Source: Streptomyces sp. NBC_01264 (GTDB lineage: Bacteria; Actinomycetota; Actinomycetes; Streptomycetales; Streptomycetaceae). Taken from it: a stretch of DNA of 64,000 bases. Position numbers and translations under genes: made by a program. Shown here piece by piece: positions 25,921 through 33,934 of the stretch. The DNA lies in NCBI RefSeq assembly GCF_026340675.1, contig NZ_JAPEOX010000003.1, forward strand, positions 1 to 64,000. Direction: 5' to 3'. Below the pieces are notes generated by a model. It worked only from the letters and a program-made list of their open reading frames with translations, was not told the origin of the DNA and ran no database searches. The stretch's first letter is position 1, and the number at the start of each line of letters is the position of its first letter.

Positions 25921-27137
25921 CTGCAATTACTATCTTGTCTGTTCCGTCTACTGAGCAATCCATTGTGATCGACGGCTTGCATGATGCCGTTGCGGAGGAT
26001 TGGGCAAAGTCAAATTCTACCGCTACGCTATTGGACTGCCCGGCGGCAAATACGCCTATGGTGACTTTTGAGTTAGGGAGAGACGAAATCGTAATGTCCT
26101 GTGTCGCACCCGGAGCGATCGTCAATGACGGTACAGAACCCCGTAGATCAAGGCTCGGACCATCCGAGCCATCGCCATTTTTGATTGCAAATTTGTGCGA
26201 GATCGTATCACCTCCCAGCCGGGCATTTCCGGAAATGGCTGACCTTGCATTGACCCCCGCCTCACTGGGCACCGCAGCCCACGCCGGCACACCCACGCCG
26301 ACCCACATGGAAGCCGCCAATATGACAGCACATCCAGCATGTTTATAAAACATGAGAACCGTACCTCCAGATATCAAGATTCTCAGGACAGTCTCCTCCC
26401 AAATCCCATATCGCAACCTTAAGGGAATCATTGACTGAGCCTCTTTCCGTGGCCATTAGCCTTTCCCAACCCGCCTCGACAGATTTCCGGGGCTTGACAA
26501 TGCGGTGAAAGCCCTGGTAGACGAGTCGGGGGTTGCATCAATTGTCCTGTCGGCACTGTCACCTTGTCCGGCGGTCTTGGATGATCTTCGGGTTGTCGGT
26601 GTCCGGGAGGGGTGGGGTTCGTGCCGTCTGTGGTGCCGTCGTACAAGAATCACCGGTACCCGGTGGAGATCATTTCGCACTGTGTGTGGCTGTACTTCCG
26701 CTTCCCCCTCTCCTTCCGCGAGGTCGAGGAGATGATGCTCGAGCGAGGCATCATCGTCTCCTATGAGACGGTCCGCCGCTGGTGTCGGAAGTTCGGCCAG
26801 ACCTACGCGAACGCGCTGCGCCGACGGCGCCCGCAGCCCGGCGATAGATGGCACCTCGACGAGGTCTTCATCAAGATCAACGGGGTGCACAAGTACTTGT
26901 GGCGGGCCGTCGACGCCCACGGCAACGTCCTCGACATCCTCGTCCAGAACCGGCGTGACAAGGCCGCGGCCAGGCATTTCTTCCGCCGGCTCCTCACCAC
27001 GATTGGGCGGGTGCCCCGGGTGATCGTCACCGACAAGCTGAAGTCATACGGGGCCGCGCACCGCGAGGTGATGCCGTCGGTGGAGCACCGCTCCCACAAG
27101 GGGTTGAACAACCGGGCCGAGAACTCCCACCAGCCCA

Positions 27138-28511
27138 GGGCTTGATCAAGTTCCGTGGGTGTCCGGATCGTGGGTGATGCCCAGGATGCCGAGTGCTCGT
27201 TGCGGTTCGTGGCGGATGGCTCGGGTGGTCTTGGCGATGTTGGCGGCGCCGAGGGTTTTCAGGGCGCCGATGGCGAGGTTGCGGAGAGTTGCCATCGCGC
27301 GGGGTGCGGTTCGGGTGTGGACGGTGGAGGCGTCCTCGGCGAAAGTGACGTCCCTGGTGTGGTGCGAGGAGTTCTCGATGCCCCAGTGCCCGCGGATTGC
27401 GGCGGCCAGGTCGGCTGGGGTGGCTTGGTGGGCGTCGAGGCTGGTGACGGCGTAGACGCTCTCCCGGGTCTCGCGCTGGCCGGTCTGCTTGCGGCGCCGG
27501 TGGATGCGGATGGCCAGGCGGGCGTGGGGAAAAGCGATCCCGCCGAGTTGGTCGGGGACGGCGCAGGTCTTGACCGAGCGGGACTCGCGCCTGCCGTGCC
27601 CGGTGGCGGAGGCGGTGTGCTGGATGGAGATGTCCCGCCACGGCAGGGATGCGAGCTGGCGGTGAGCCGTCGGCTGGTTGGTCTTGATCACGGCGATGTA
27701 GTGGGCCTTCTTGGTCTCGACCAGCCAGGTGATGTTCGCTCGGACCGAGTGGAGGGCGTCGAAGGTGACGACGGTGCCGGCCAGGTCCAGCGGTGTCAGA
27801 AGCGGTTGGAAGTGTGTGGTCTCGTTCGTCTTCGCGCCGACCTCCACCTGGGCGATGGTGACGACGGTGCCGTGTGTGACCGCGGAGAGCAGGTGTCGGC
27901 GCTTCGCGGTGAGACGGGCTGATCCCTTGAGTGCTTTGCCGTCGACAGCGATCACACGCAGCCGCTCCGACGCCGAGGGTGGTGTCCGGGTGGGCTCGGT
28001 GGCAGCACGGTGCCGGTCGGCCAGGTAGGCGCCCACCGCCCGGTCCAGCACATCGCCGTCGACAGCCCCCAGCACGCGACCGATCGTGGCCGGCGACGGG
28101 GCGCGCCGCCATCCGAGCAGGTGACGGCGGATACCGATCACTGTCAGGAGTGTGTCCGAGGCGCGCTGGCCCCACTCGGCGAGCTCGTCGATGCTCCTGG
28201 CTCCCGAGACGACCGCGCAGGCACACACCAGCAGGACCGCGGTCAGTGAGTACCAGCGGCCCCGCAGTGAGCGCGGATCGGGCACTGCATCGAAGTAGGG
28301 GCGCAGATCAGCGACCCGGTCAGCGTCCAGCGGACCCAGCCTCACAAGCACAGCCGGGACGGGAGAAGATATGGCAGCAGGCACGGGCCACCTCATGATC
28401 AACGGGCGTAGACACCCAAATGATCACGAAGCCCGCGCCTGCTCCTCTAACCACCCCAACCCGCCACAACACCGACCGGCTCGCACGACCCCGGAACTTG
28501 CAACCGCCCTG
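27138..28511 (-). mobile_element. ISAs1-family insertion sequence
   Basis: The ends begin GGGCTTGATCAAGTTCCG on the left and, inverted, GGGCGGTTGCAAGTTCCG on the right. CCACCAGCCCA flanks both sides (27127-27137 and 28512-28522); ISAs1 elements duplicate 8-10 bp, and extra matching bases are chance. One transposase gene is enclosed. Confidence 0.82.
27146..28402 (-). CDS. ISAs1-family transposase
   Basis: A 418-residue transposase with the family's landmarks: PYFDAVPDPRSLRGRWYSLT at the N-terminus, LRVIAVDGKALKGSARL and VVTFDALHSVRANITWLV for the first two acids, KAHYIAVIKTNQPT, and RGHWGIENSSHHTRDVTF for the third. It ends ALGILGITHDPDTHGT eight bases from the element end. The frame is intact. 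The exact start is not sure; 28402 and 28396 are both ATG. Confidence 0.9.
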   Translation of the reverse strand: MIMRWPVPAAISSPVPAVLVRLGPLDADRVADLRPYFDAVPDPRSLRGRWYSLTAVLLVCACAVVSGARSIDELAEWGQRASDTLLTVIGIRRHLLGWRRAPSPATIGRVLGAVDGDVLDRAVGAYLADRHRAATEPTRTPPSASERLRVIAVDGKALKGSARLTAKRRHLLSAVTHGTVVTIAQVEVGAKTNETTHFQPLLTPLDLAGTVVTFDALHSVRANITWLVETKKAHYIAVIKTNQPTAHRQLASLPWRDISIQHTASATGHGRRESRSVKTCAVPDQLGGIAFPHARLAIRIHRRRKQTGQRETRESVYAVTSLDAHQATPADLAAAIRGHWGIENSSHHTRDVTFAEDASTVHTRTAPRAMATLRNLAIGALKTLGAANIAKTTRAIRHEPQRALGILGITHDPDTHGT

Positions 28512-28789
28512 CCACCAGCCCACCCGGCAGCGCGAACGCGCGATGAAGGCTTCCGCAGCGTCGGCGGGGCGCAGCGGTTCGTGTCCGCGTTCACCGGGAT
28601 CTCGCCCCACTTCCGAACCGGACGCCACCTCATCACCGCCCGCCGCCACCGCCTCGAAATGACCGTCCGCTTCACCATCTGGAACCAGATCACCGGCGCC
28701 GCCGACATGCCCGCCGCGGCCTGAACAACCAGCCGCCGACGGCTTCCTCACGCCCCCAGAGATCACACCACCGACAACGTGACAACGCC

Positions 28790-28812
28790 TCCCGAACAAC
28801 GGGGGAACCTCA
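28790..28812. repeat. IS3 right-end remnant
   Basis: These 23 bases are identical to the right terminus of the IS3 element at 39828-39850 (CCCGAACAACGGGGGAACCT inside both). No other IS3 sequence is next to it; it adjoins the right tip of an IS6 copy. It marks a former IS3 insertion that was deleted. Confidence 0.75.
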
Positions 28813-28962
28813 GAACTGCCCTGGGGCCGAGAGGGAGTGTGGTTCAGGATTCGAGGTCAAGGCCGCCTCGTAGCCTTCACCTTTACGGCAGACGGGCCAA
28901 TTCCGATGCGCCAAGCCATGGCGTTCCGGGGGGTGGCGCGTACGGTGCGGTAGGCCAGGTGC

Positions 28963-29970
28963 ATGGTGAATCAGGAATCTCGTGCTGTGAATCGACCGAA
29001 GACCGGACTGACGCGACGAAGCCTCCTGCAGGCCTCCGCCCTTGCCGGGTTTGCTCCACTACTGGCAGCAAGCCCGGCGCACTCCAAGGCCTCCCAGGGA
29101 ACGCTTCTGCTATGCGACCAGCGCTCGCAATCGGTCATTCTCGTCGAGTCGCAGACGCTGTTGAGCACTCGAGGACGCTCGCTGAACCTGTCCAAGCTTT
29201 GGGGATGGACTCCTTCGTCCGATCGGGGACTTGCCGACCTCTCCCCGGCACGGAGCTGGGTGAACGTCAGTGACGCAAAGCAAGCAGTGACGAGCAGGGG
29301 GGCATTCCTTCTCGCCAGTGCATCGGGGGGTATGGCGGTTGCCATCGACCGGACACGGGGCAGCACGTACTGGGCTCAGGCACTTCCGCGTGCCGACAAC
29401 GTCCACAGTCTTGAGATGCTCCCGGACGGCAACATCGCTGTCTCCGCCAGCACCGCCGGCTACATCCGCCTCTACGCCGCCTCACAAGGAGTCCGGGCGA
29501 ACCGCTACGTGCAGCACAGGCTGGCCGGCGCCCACGCAGTCTCGTGGAGTGAAAGCCGAAGCCTACTCTGGGCCCTTGGCGCCAGCGAACTCCACGGCCT
29601 GGAACTCACCGGAACCGCCTCCAGGCCCGCCCTTACGCTGCGATACCGCTACACGCTACCCGCGACGGGGGGACACGACCTGGCCCCGGTGCCCGGCAGC
29701 CCAGGCGATCGTTGGCTCAGCACGAGCAGGAACGTCTACCGTTTCTCGAGTGCTGCCGGCACGTTCGTCAGGGCTACCCAGCCGCCCGGTCTCGACAGCT
29801 CCGGTGTCAAGAGCATCAGCCAGCACCCGGTCACCGGCCAGATCATCACAGTCAGGCCCGACGGACAAACTAGTTGTGAATGGTGCAGTTCCCAGGTCCG
29901 CTTCATCAACCCGAACCGCTACGATTCCCTGCCCTCAACGAGCATTTACAAGGCCCGATGGTGGGTCTGA
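28963..29970 (+). CDS. Tat-exported DUF6528-like protein
   Basis: A 335-residue protein. The N-terminus has a twin-arginine signal, GLTRRSLLQASALAGFAPLL, with cleavage near AHSKA. The mature part has beta-propeller-like repeats (LLLCDQRSQSVILVE, NVHSLEMLPDGNIAVSASTA, GYIRLYAAS, GAHAVSWSESRSLLWALG, GHDLAPVPGSPGDRWLST) and ends SIYKARWWV, as in the DUF6528 family recalled from actinomycetes. It is probably an extracellular carbohydrate- or ligand-binding propeller; no catalytic site was seen. It stands alone between IS6 elements. A GTG at 28984 is an alternative start. Confidence 0.7.
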   Translation: MVNQESRAVNRPKTGLTRRSLLQASALAGFAPLLAASPAHSKASQGTLLLCDQRSQSVILVESQTLLSTRGRSLNLSKLWGWTPSSDRGLADLSPARSWVNVSDAKQAVTSRGAFLLASASGGMAVAIDRTRGSTYWAQALPRADNVHSLEMLPDGNIAVSASTAGYIRLYAASQGVRANRYVQHRLAGAHAVSWSESRSLLWALGASELHGLELTGTASRPALTLRYRYTLPATGGHDLAPVPGSPGDRWLSTSRNVYRFSSAAGTFVRATQPPGLDSSGVKSISQHPVTGQIITVRPDGQTSCEWCSSQVRFINPNRYDSLPSTSIYKARWWV

Positions 29971-30044
29971 CCTGCGTCGATGCATTGTTCCATCAGGCCG
30001 CACCCCGTGAGGTATGACAGACGGCGGCGGACTCTACACAACGG

Positions 30045-30925
30045 GGTGCTGTCAAGTTGATGGGTGGGCCTTGGGCCTGGGATGATCGCGGGGTTTGTTG
30101 ATCGTCGGGGAGGGCATGCTGTGGAGTCCGTCGAGACCACGCCGTCGTACAAGGGCTTCCGGTTCCCGGTGGAGATCATCTCCGAGGCGGTGTGGCTGTA
30201 CCACCGTTTCCCGCTCAGCTACCGCGAGGTCGAGGAACTGCTGCTGGCCCGAGGAATCATCGTCTCTCACGAGACGATCCGGATGTGGTGCGAGAAGTTC
30301 GGGCCCCAGTACGCGGCCGCCCTGCGCCGCCGCCGTCGGCCGCAGGCCGGCGACAAGTGGCACTTGGACGAGGTCTTCGTCAAGATCAACGGGGTCCGGC
30401 ACTACCTGTGGCGGGCCGTGGATCAGGACGGCAACGTCCTGGACATCGTGCTCCAGTCGAGGCGCAACGCGAAGGCAGCCAAGCGGTTCCTGGCCAAGTT
30501 GATGAAGAAGCAGCGCCGGGTACCCAGCGTGCTGGTCACCGACAAGCTGAAGAGCTACGGCACCGCCCACCGCGTGCTGATGCCCTCGGTCGAGCATCGC
30601 TCGCACAAGGGACTAAACAATCGGGCCGAGAACAGCCGCCAGCCCACCCGCCAGCGCGAACGCGCGATGAAGGGCTTCCGTGATGCGGGCCGGACCCAAC
30701 GATTCCTGTCCGCATTCAGCCGGATCTCACCCCACTTCCGGCCCCGCCGCCACCTGCTCACCGCCACCGGCTACCGCACCGAAATGATCATCCGCTTCGC
30801 CATATGGGACCAGATCGCCGGGGTCACCGTCATGCCCACCACGGCCTGACCCAGCGCGACCACTCTGCCCCACCATGCCCTGACGCACCATCAGCCAGCC
30901 AGCCCACGAACAACTTGACAGCACC
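30045..30925 (+). mobile_element. IS6-family element, second subtype, copy 1
   Basis: The ends are GGTGCTGTCAAGTTGATGGG and, inverted, GGTGCTGTCAAGTTGTTCGT. They differ from the main subtype by AAGTTG in place of CGTTGTC. It lies inside a 3' fragment of a main-subtype IS6 copy, and its mirror image is at 33935-34814. Confidence 0.88.
30121..30849 (+). CDS. IS6-family transposase, second subtype
   Basis: A 242-residue intact DDE transposase: VESVETTPSYKGFRFPVEII, HTH around FPLSYREVEELLLARGIIVS, catalytic KWHLDEVFVKINGV, VLVTDKLKSYGTAHR and LNNRAENSRQPTRQRERAMK. GTG 30121 is chosen because GGGGAGGG lies about six bases upstream; longer readings run into the element end. Its sequence is clearly different from the main subtype (arginine-rich RRRRRPQAGD and KKQRRVPSV linkers) and it appears identical to the inverted copy 3 kb away. 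Confidence 0.9.
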   Translation: MESVETTPSYKGFRFPVEIISEAVWLYHRFPLSYREVEELLLARGIIVSHETIRMWCEKFGPQYAAALRRRRRPQAGDKWHLDEVFVKINGVRHYLWRAVDQDGNVLDIVLQSRRNAKAAKRFLAKLMKKQRRVPSVLVTDKLKSYGTAHRVLMPSVEHRSHKGLNNRAENSRQPTRQRERAMKGFRDAGRTQRFLSAFSRISPHFRPRRHLLTATGYRTEMIIRFAIWDQIAGVTVMPTTA

Positions 30926-31476
30926 CCTCGACGAGGTCTTCATCAAGATCAACGGCGAGTGGAAGTGCCGTCGATGCGGACGGCAACGTCCTCGACATCA
31001 TGGTCCAGAACCGGCGTGACAAGCCGGCGGCCAGGCGTTTCTTCCGCCGGCTCCTCACCACCACCGGGCAGGTGCCCCGCGTGGTCGTCACCGACAAGCT
31101 CCGCTCCTACGGGGCAGCGCACCGCGAGGTGATGCCGTCGGTGGAGCACCACTCCCACAAGGGATTGAACAACCGGGCAGAGAACTCCCACCAGCCCACC
31201 AGGCAGCGCGAACGCGCGATGAAAGGATTCCGCAGCGTCGGCGGGGCGCAACGCTTCCTGTCCGAGTTCACCGGAATCTCACCCCACTTCCGCCCCCACC
31301 GCCATCTGATGACTGCCGACCGGTACCGCTTCGAAATGAGGGTCCGCTTCACCATCTGGAACCACATCACCAGCGCCACCGACCTGTCCATGACGGCCTG
31401 AACAGTGGCCAGACCGGGTCCCGTCCTGCCCCGACACGCCATCAAACGATCACGCCGCCGACAAGGTGACAGCACC
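30926..31476 (+). pseudogene. IS6 3' fragment (main subtype)
   Basis: The sequence starts at LDEVFIKINGEWK in mid-gene, has a small deletion and frame change at about 30965, then reads QNRRDKPAARRFFRRLLT through HHSHKGLNNRAENSHQ to a stop at 31401 and the right tip at 31476. The N-terminal third is missing at the junction with the second-subtype copy. Confidence 0.82.
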
Positions 31477-31516
31477 GCTCGACCTCATCACGCCCACCAA
31501 ATGAGAACGCTCGAGC

Positions 31517-31621
31517 CCTGCCACCGGCCTGCCCGCCGCGGCCTGAACCACAGCCCCATCCCGGCCCCGGCACACCTGAACCACCATCAAACGATCATGG
31601 TGCTGACAATGTGACAACGCC
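31517..31621 (+). repeat. IS6 3' tip fragment
   Basis: About 100 bases matching the last codons (TGLPAAA-type ending), the spacer with ACCATCAAACGATCATGG and the right tip TGACAATGTGACAACGCC. It abuts the stop codon of the secreted-protein gene. Confidence 0.7.
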
Positions 31622-32166
31622 TACTGGACAGACCCTCGGCTCGCGGTGAACGAGCCAGCGTCACCCTTAGCGGGCTGGCCGTTGGGCACCGTGTCGGTGA
31701 TGGTGCTCACTCCTCGCAGTTCCGCTACGAGGTGCTCGCCAGCCTTGCACACTGGCTGAGTGACGGCGAACAAGGTGCTGTAGGTCGTGCCGTCGGGTCC
31801 AATCGTCTGCGTGGCGAAGTTGACCGTGCCCGCGCCTCGGCCGCTTCCCGCCGGCTCGAAGAACCAGCTACCCGCCTCCAGAGACGTATAGCCGTCCATG
31901 GGTGTGACTTCCAGTGCTCTGACGGAGAATTGCGGCAGGAGGATGTCAGGCTGGAATCGAACGGATTTCACGCCAGTCAGAAGGTTACTGACGGGGGATG
32001 AGATGTGAAAGGCCGAGCTGTTGCTCCCTCTGAGAGGATTCACGAAGTCCTCAAAGGAGCTTCCGCATGCCTGCCGGTTTCCGGCGTCAGCAATTGCAGG
32101 GTAAGCTCCGGAAAGGGTGAGAGCTGCGGTCGCCAAGGCCGCGCACACAGTAGTCAGTGCTCGCAT
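31621..32166 (-). CDS. secreted protein of unknown function
   Basis: A 181-residue protein with a signal peptide MRALTTVCAALATAALTLSG, cleavage after AIA-DAG (about residue 31). The mature part has two cysteines (RQACGSSFEDF and VTQPVCKAGEHL) that could pair, and beta-strand-rich segments such as VKSVRFQPDILLPQFSVRAL and LEAGSWFFEPAGSGRGAGT. I do not recognise the family. ATG 32166 is supported by AAAGGT upstream. Its stop codon is shared with the end of an IS6 scrap, so the 3' end may once have been longer. It lies in the segment bounded by inverted IS6 copies, next to a chaplin gene. Confidence 0.7.
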   Translation of the reverse strand: MRALTTVCAALATAALTLSGAYPAIADAGNRQACGSSFEDFVNPLRGSNSSAFHISSPVSNLLTGVKSVRFQPDILLPQFSVRALEVTPMDGYTSLEAGSWFFEPAGSGRGAGTVNFATQTIGPDGTTYSTLFAVTQPVCKAGEHLVAELRGVSTITDTVPNGQPAKGDAGSFTASRGSVQ

Positions 32167-32229
32167 TGTGGGTACCTTTCGCTGATCAGCGGACTGTTCA
32201 TGAAGAGCAATTCGTGACGAAGGGATCAC

Positions 32230-33420
32230 CCGTCGACTTCGACTGGCCCCTCAGGGGCGCCAAGGCATGTTGATCCACGCCTTTGAGTGCGAGAGCAACG
32301 GGCCTGCTTCTGCACACGGGTAGGTCTCGAGGAGTGCGATTCACTTCTCGATCACGCTGGCGCCCCATCGGACCCTAGAGGGTCGCGAAAGAAATTCGGA
32401 TACGACTCGCTCCAGACCCAATAAATTTGCCCTGCCCAGCACTCGGCCCGGCCCCGGCCGCGGCTCACACGGGGAAGGTTCCGGTGCCGCCCGGGAGCGC
32501 GAAGCAGTCGGTGTACATCGCGGACACGTTCAACGACCGGGTCCTGGCCCTGGACTCTGACGGCGGCCGCCAGCGCGCCGATGTCCCGAGGCCCGCCAGG
32601 ACGACCCCGGCGAAGGCCACGCCCAACGACCGGATCCACCGCCCCGGACGGGCCGATGGACGGGGAACTGGGGTGCTCGCCATGGCCGCCTACCTCTTCA
32701 TCCGGATGCTCTACCTGACGGGGCTTCCCGGGAAGACTTCCTGCAGGAGCGTCATTTTCGCCGTCGGAGCCCTCCGGGAAACCGAGACGGCACACGTCAG
32801 GCCCACAGCGGTGCGCAGCACGCGTTTGGGCGCAACGGTCCCTTGACCCGGATTCTGGACACGTCTATGAAGCCTGGGGCCGGTGCTGTCACGTTGTCGG
32901 TCTCAGCGGGAAGTTCGGCTCCACCGAGGACCTCGACCACGAGCTCCGCACTTGATGCGATCCGGGGCGCTCGCCGAAGGATCCACTGACGCGTCCATGC
33001 CATACACGTCCACGTGACAACGCCCCTCGAAATGACCGTCCGCTTCACGATCTGGGACCACCCCGGACCGGAGTCGCGGTCGGCGTCGGCGGGCCTGCCG
33101 CTGCGCGGACGCCGGCCCGTGTGTGCGGCTGACACAGGGCCGGCGTCGGCGGGGCGCCGGGAGGGAACTACTGCTGGCCCTCACTGCGGGGGCTGGTCCG
33201 GGGCGTACCCGGGGGTGCAGTGGGCCTGGCGGCGGGCCTGCCGGTGCGATGTCCGCGAGGGTGTGCGGCTCGCGGGACACAGTTGAGGATATCCCTGAAC
33301 ACGCTGCCGGATGCTGAAGGACACCGGCCTGGTGTGCTGTGAGAGCGACGCGCCCCTGTCTGGGCCAATGGGCGTGTCCGGACCGGCTCCCGGGTTCTCA
33401 TCGTCCTGTACGGATTCCCT
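32230..33420. other. scrambled intergenic region with gene and IS6 scraps
   Basis: No intact gene is visible in about 1.2 kb. At 32500-32580 the plus strand reads KQSVYIADTFNDRVLALDSD, like one NHL/beta-propeller repeat, without continuation. At 32883-32903 there is an IS6 left tip (GGTGCTGTCACGTTGTCGG) and at 33012-33062 an IS6 3' scrap (LEMTVRFTIWDH). The rest is unassigned. Confidence 0.5.
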
Positions 33421-33439
33421 CCCGCGATTTGGAGCTCAG

Positions 33440-33676
33440 ATGCGCATCCGCACCGCCTTCGCCGCCCTCGTGCTGGCTGCCGCCGGCACTCTCGCAGCCG
33501 GCACCGCCGCCGCTGCCGATGCCACAGCCGAAGGCATCGCCTACGGTTCTCCCGGCTTCCTGTCGGGCAACCTGATCCAGGTACCCATCGATATCCAGGC
33601 CAACTTCTGCGGCAACTCCCTCAACCTTCTCGCGGCTGGCAACCCGGCCGCCTTCAATGTCTGCGTCAACGACTAG
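33440..33676 (+). CDS. short chaplin
   Basis: A 78-residue protein: signal peptide MRIRTAFAALVLAAAGTLAA (cleavage near residue 27), then one chaplin domain, AEGIAYGSPGFLSGNLIQVP with two conserved cysteines (Cys57 in NFCGNS and Cys75 in NVCVND). Short chaplins form amyloid-like fibrils on aerial hyphae and spores and lower water surface tension. It differs from core chaplins at several usually conserved places (PIDIQANFCGN for PVHVPVNVCGN-like), so it is probably an accessory paralogue. GGAG at 33431-33434 precedes ATG 33440. Confidence 0.85.
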   Translation: MRIRTAFAALVLAAAGTLAAGTAAAADATAEGIAYGSPGFLSGNLIQVPIDIQANFCGNSLNLLAAGNPAAFNVCVND

Positions 33677-33722
33677 AAGGCTGACGCAGACACCAGGTGC
33701 CGGGGGGGCCTGTAAAAGAAAC

Positions 33723-33752
33723 GGTGCAACTCCGATCATGGAGGATTGCACC
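33723..33752 (+). promoter_or_regulatory. hairpin covering a ribosome-binding site
   Basis: GGTGCAA (33723-33729) pairs with TTGCACC (33746-33752), and CTCC pairs with GGAG inside the loop. The GGAGG ribosome site of the GTG at 33754 lies in the stem, so translation would need the hairpin to open. It could also serve as the terminator of the chaplin gene. Confidence 0.4.
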
Positions 33753-33753
33753 T

Positions 33754-33816
33754 GTGACCAGCGAGAACATAGCGATACCGTCCGAGGCAGAGACTGCGCC
33801 GGCGGACGTGGATGAC
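33754..33816 (+). pseudogene. unknown gene, first 21 codons only
   Basis: A GTG with GGAGG upstream starts VTSENIAIPSEAETAPADVD, cut off after 21 codons by an IS6 left tip at 33817. I cannot identify the family from this much. The rest was not found elsewhere in the window. Confidence 0.4.
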
Positions 33817-33934
33817 GGCACTGTCACGTTGTCGGTGGCGGTCTGGGATGATCTTCGGGTAGTGCGTCTGGGGAGGGGTCCGAGCATGTCGTCCGAGGTG
33901 CCGTCGTACGCGAATCACCGCTACCCGGCCGAGG
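33817..33934 (+). pseudogene. IS6 5' fragment (main subtype)
   Basis: Left tip GGCACTGTCACGTTGTCGG, then the transposase start MSSEVPSYANHRYPAE, cut at 33934 by the end of the second-subtype IS6 copy. It could be the missing front of the 3' fragment at 30926, separated by the inverted pair, although the gene segment between the two ends is absent. Confidence 0.8.

Larger units (their letters stand above)
24155..26353 (-). pseudogene. secreted PAV-repeat protein split by IS256
   Basis: The gene starts at ATG 26353 (GGAGGT eight bases upstream) with a signal peptide MFYKHAGCAVILAASMWVGV, cleavage after AWA at residue 26. A domain of about 115 residues follows (TIAPGATQDITISSLPNSKV, two cysteines), then (Pro-Ala-Val)n from residue 144. 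IS256 (24313-25740) interrupts the repeat. Beyond it the same frame resumes with more PAV units and a charged tail, DAVLARSPSAASPTEKGAES, ending at 24155. Removing 24304-25740 (1,437 bases, an exact multiple of three) restores a 253-residue protein. It was probably a cell-surface protein on a Pro-rich stalk. The AT content is higher than in most neighbours. Confidence 0.75.
26612..28724 (+). pseudogene. IS6-family transposase, split and frameshifted
   Basis: The 5' part (26612-27137) is a normal IS6 transposase through HKGLNNRAENSHQP, including both catalytic aspartates and the glutamate. The ISAs1 element then intervenes. The 3' part (from 28512) resumes PTRQRERAMK but has lost one A in the following run, so GFRSVGGAQRF and the rest lie in another frame to the stop at 28724. 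Two lesions; inactive. Confidence 0.85.
26552..28789 (+). mobile_element. IS6-family element interrupted by ISAs1
   Basis: The left end GGCACTGTCACCTTGTCCGG (26552) and a right end at 28789 are the IS6 tips. The element is split by an ISAs1-type insertion at 27138-28511. Removing that leaves about 865 bases. Confidence 0.8.

Noticed and set aside
25728..26348. Open frames on the plus strand through the 9-bp repeat
   Set aside because: The repeat has no stops in any frame, so length proves nothing; the signal peptide and ribosome site are on the minus strand.
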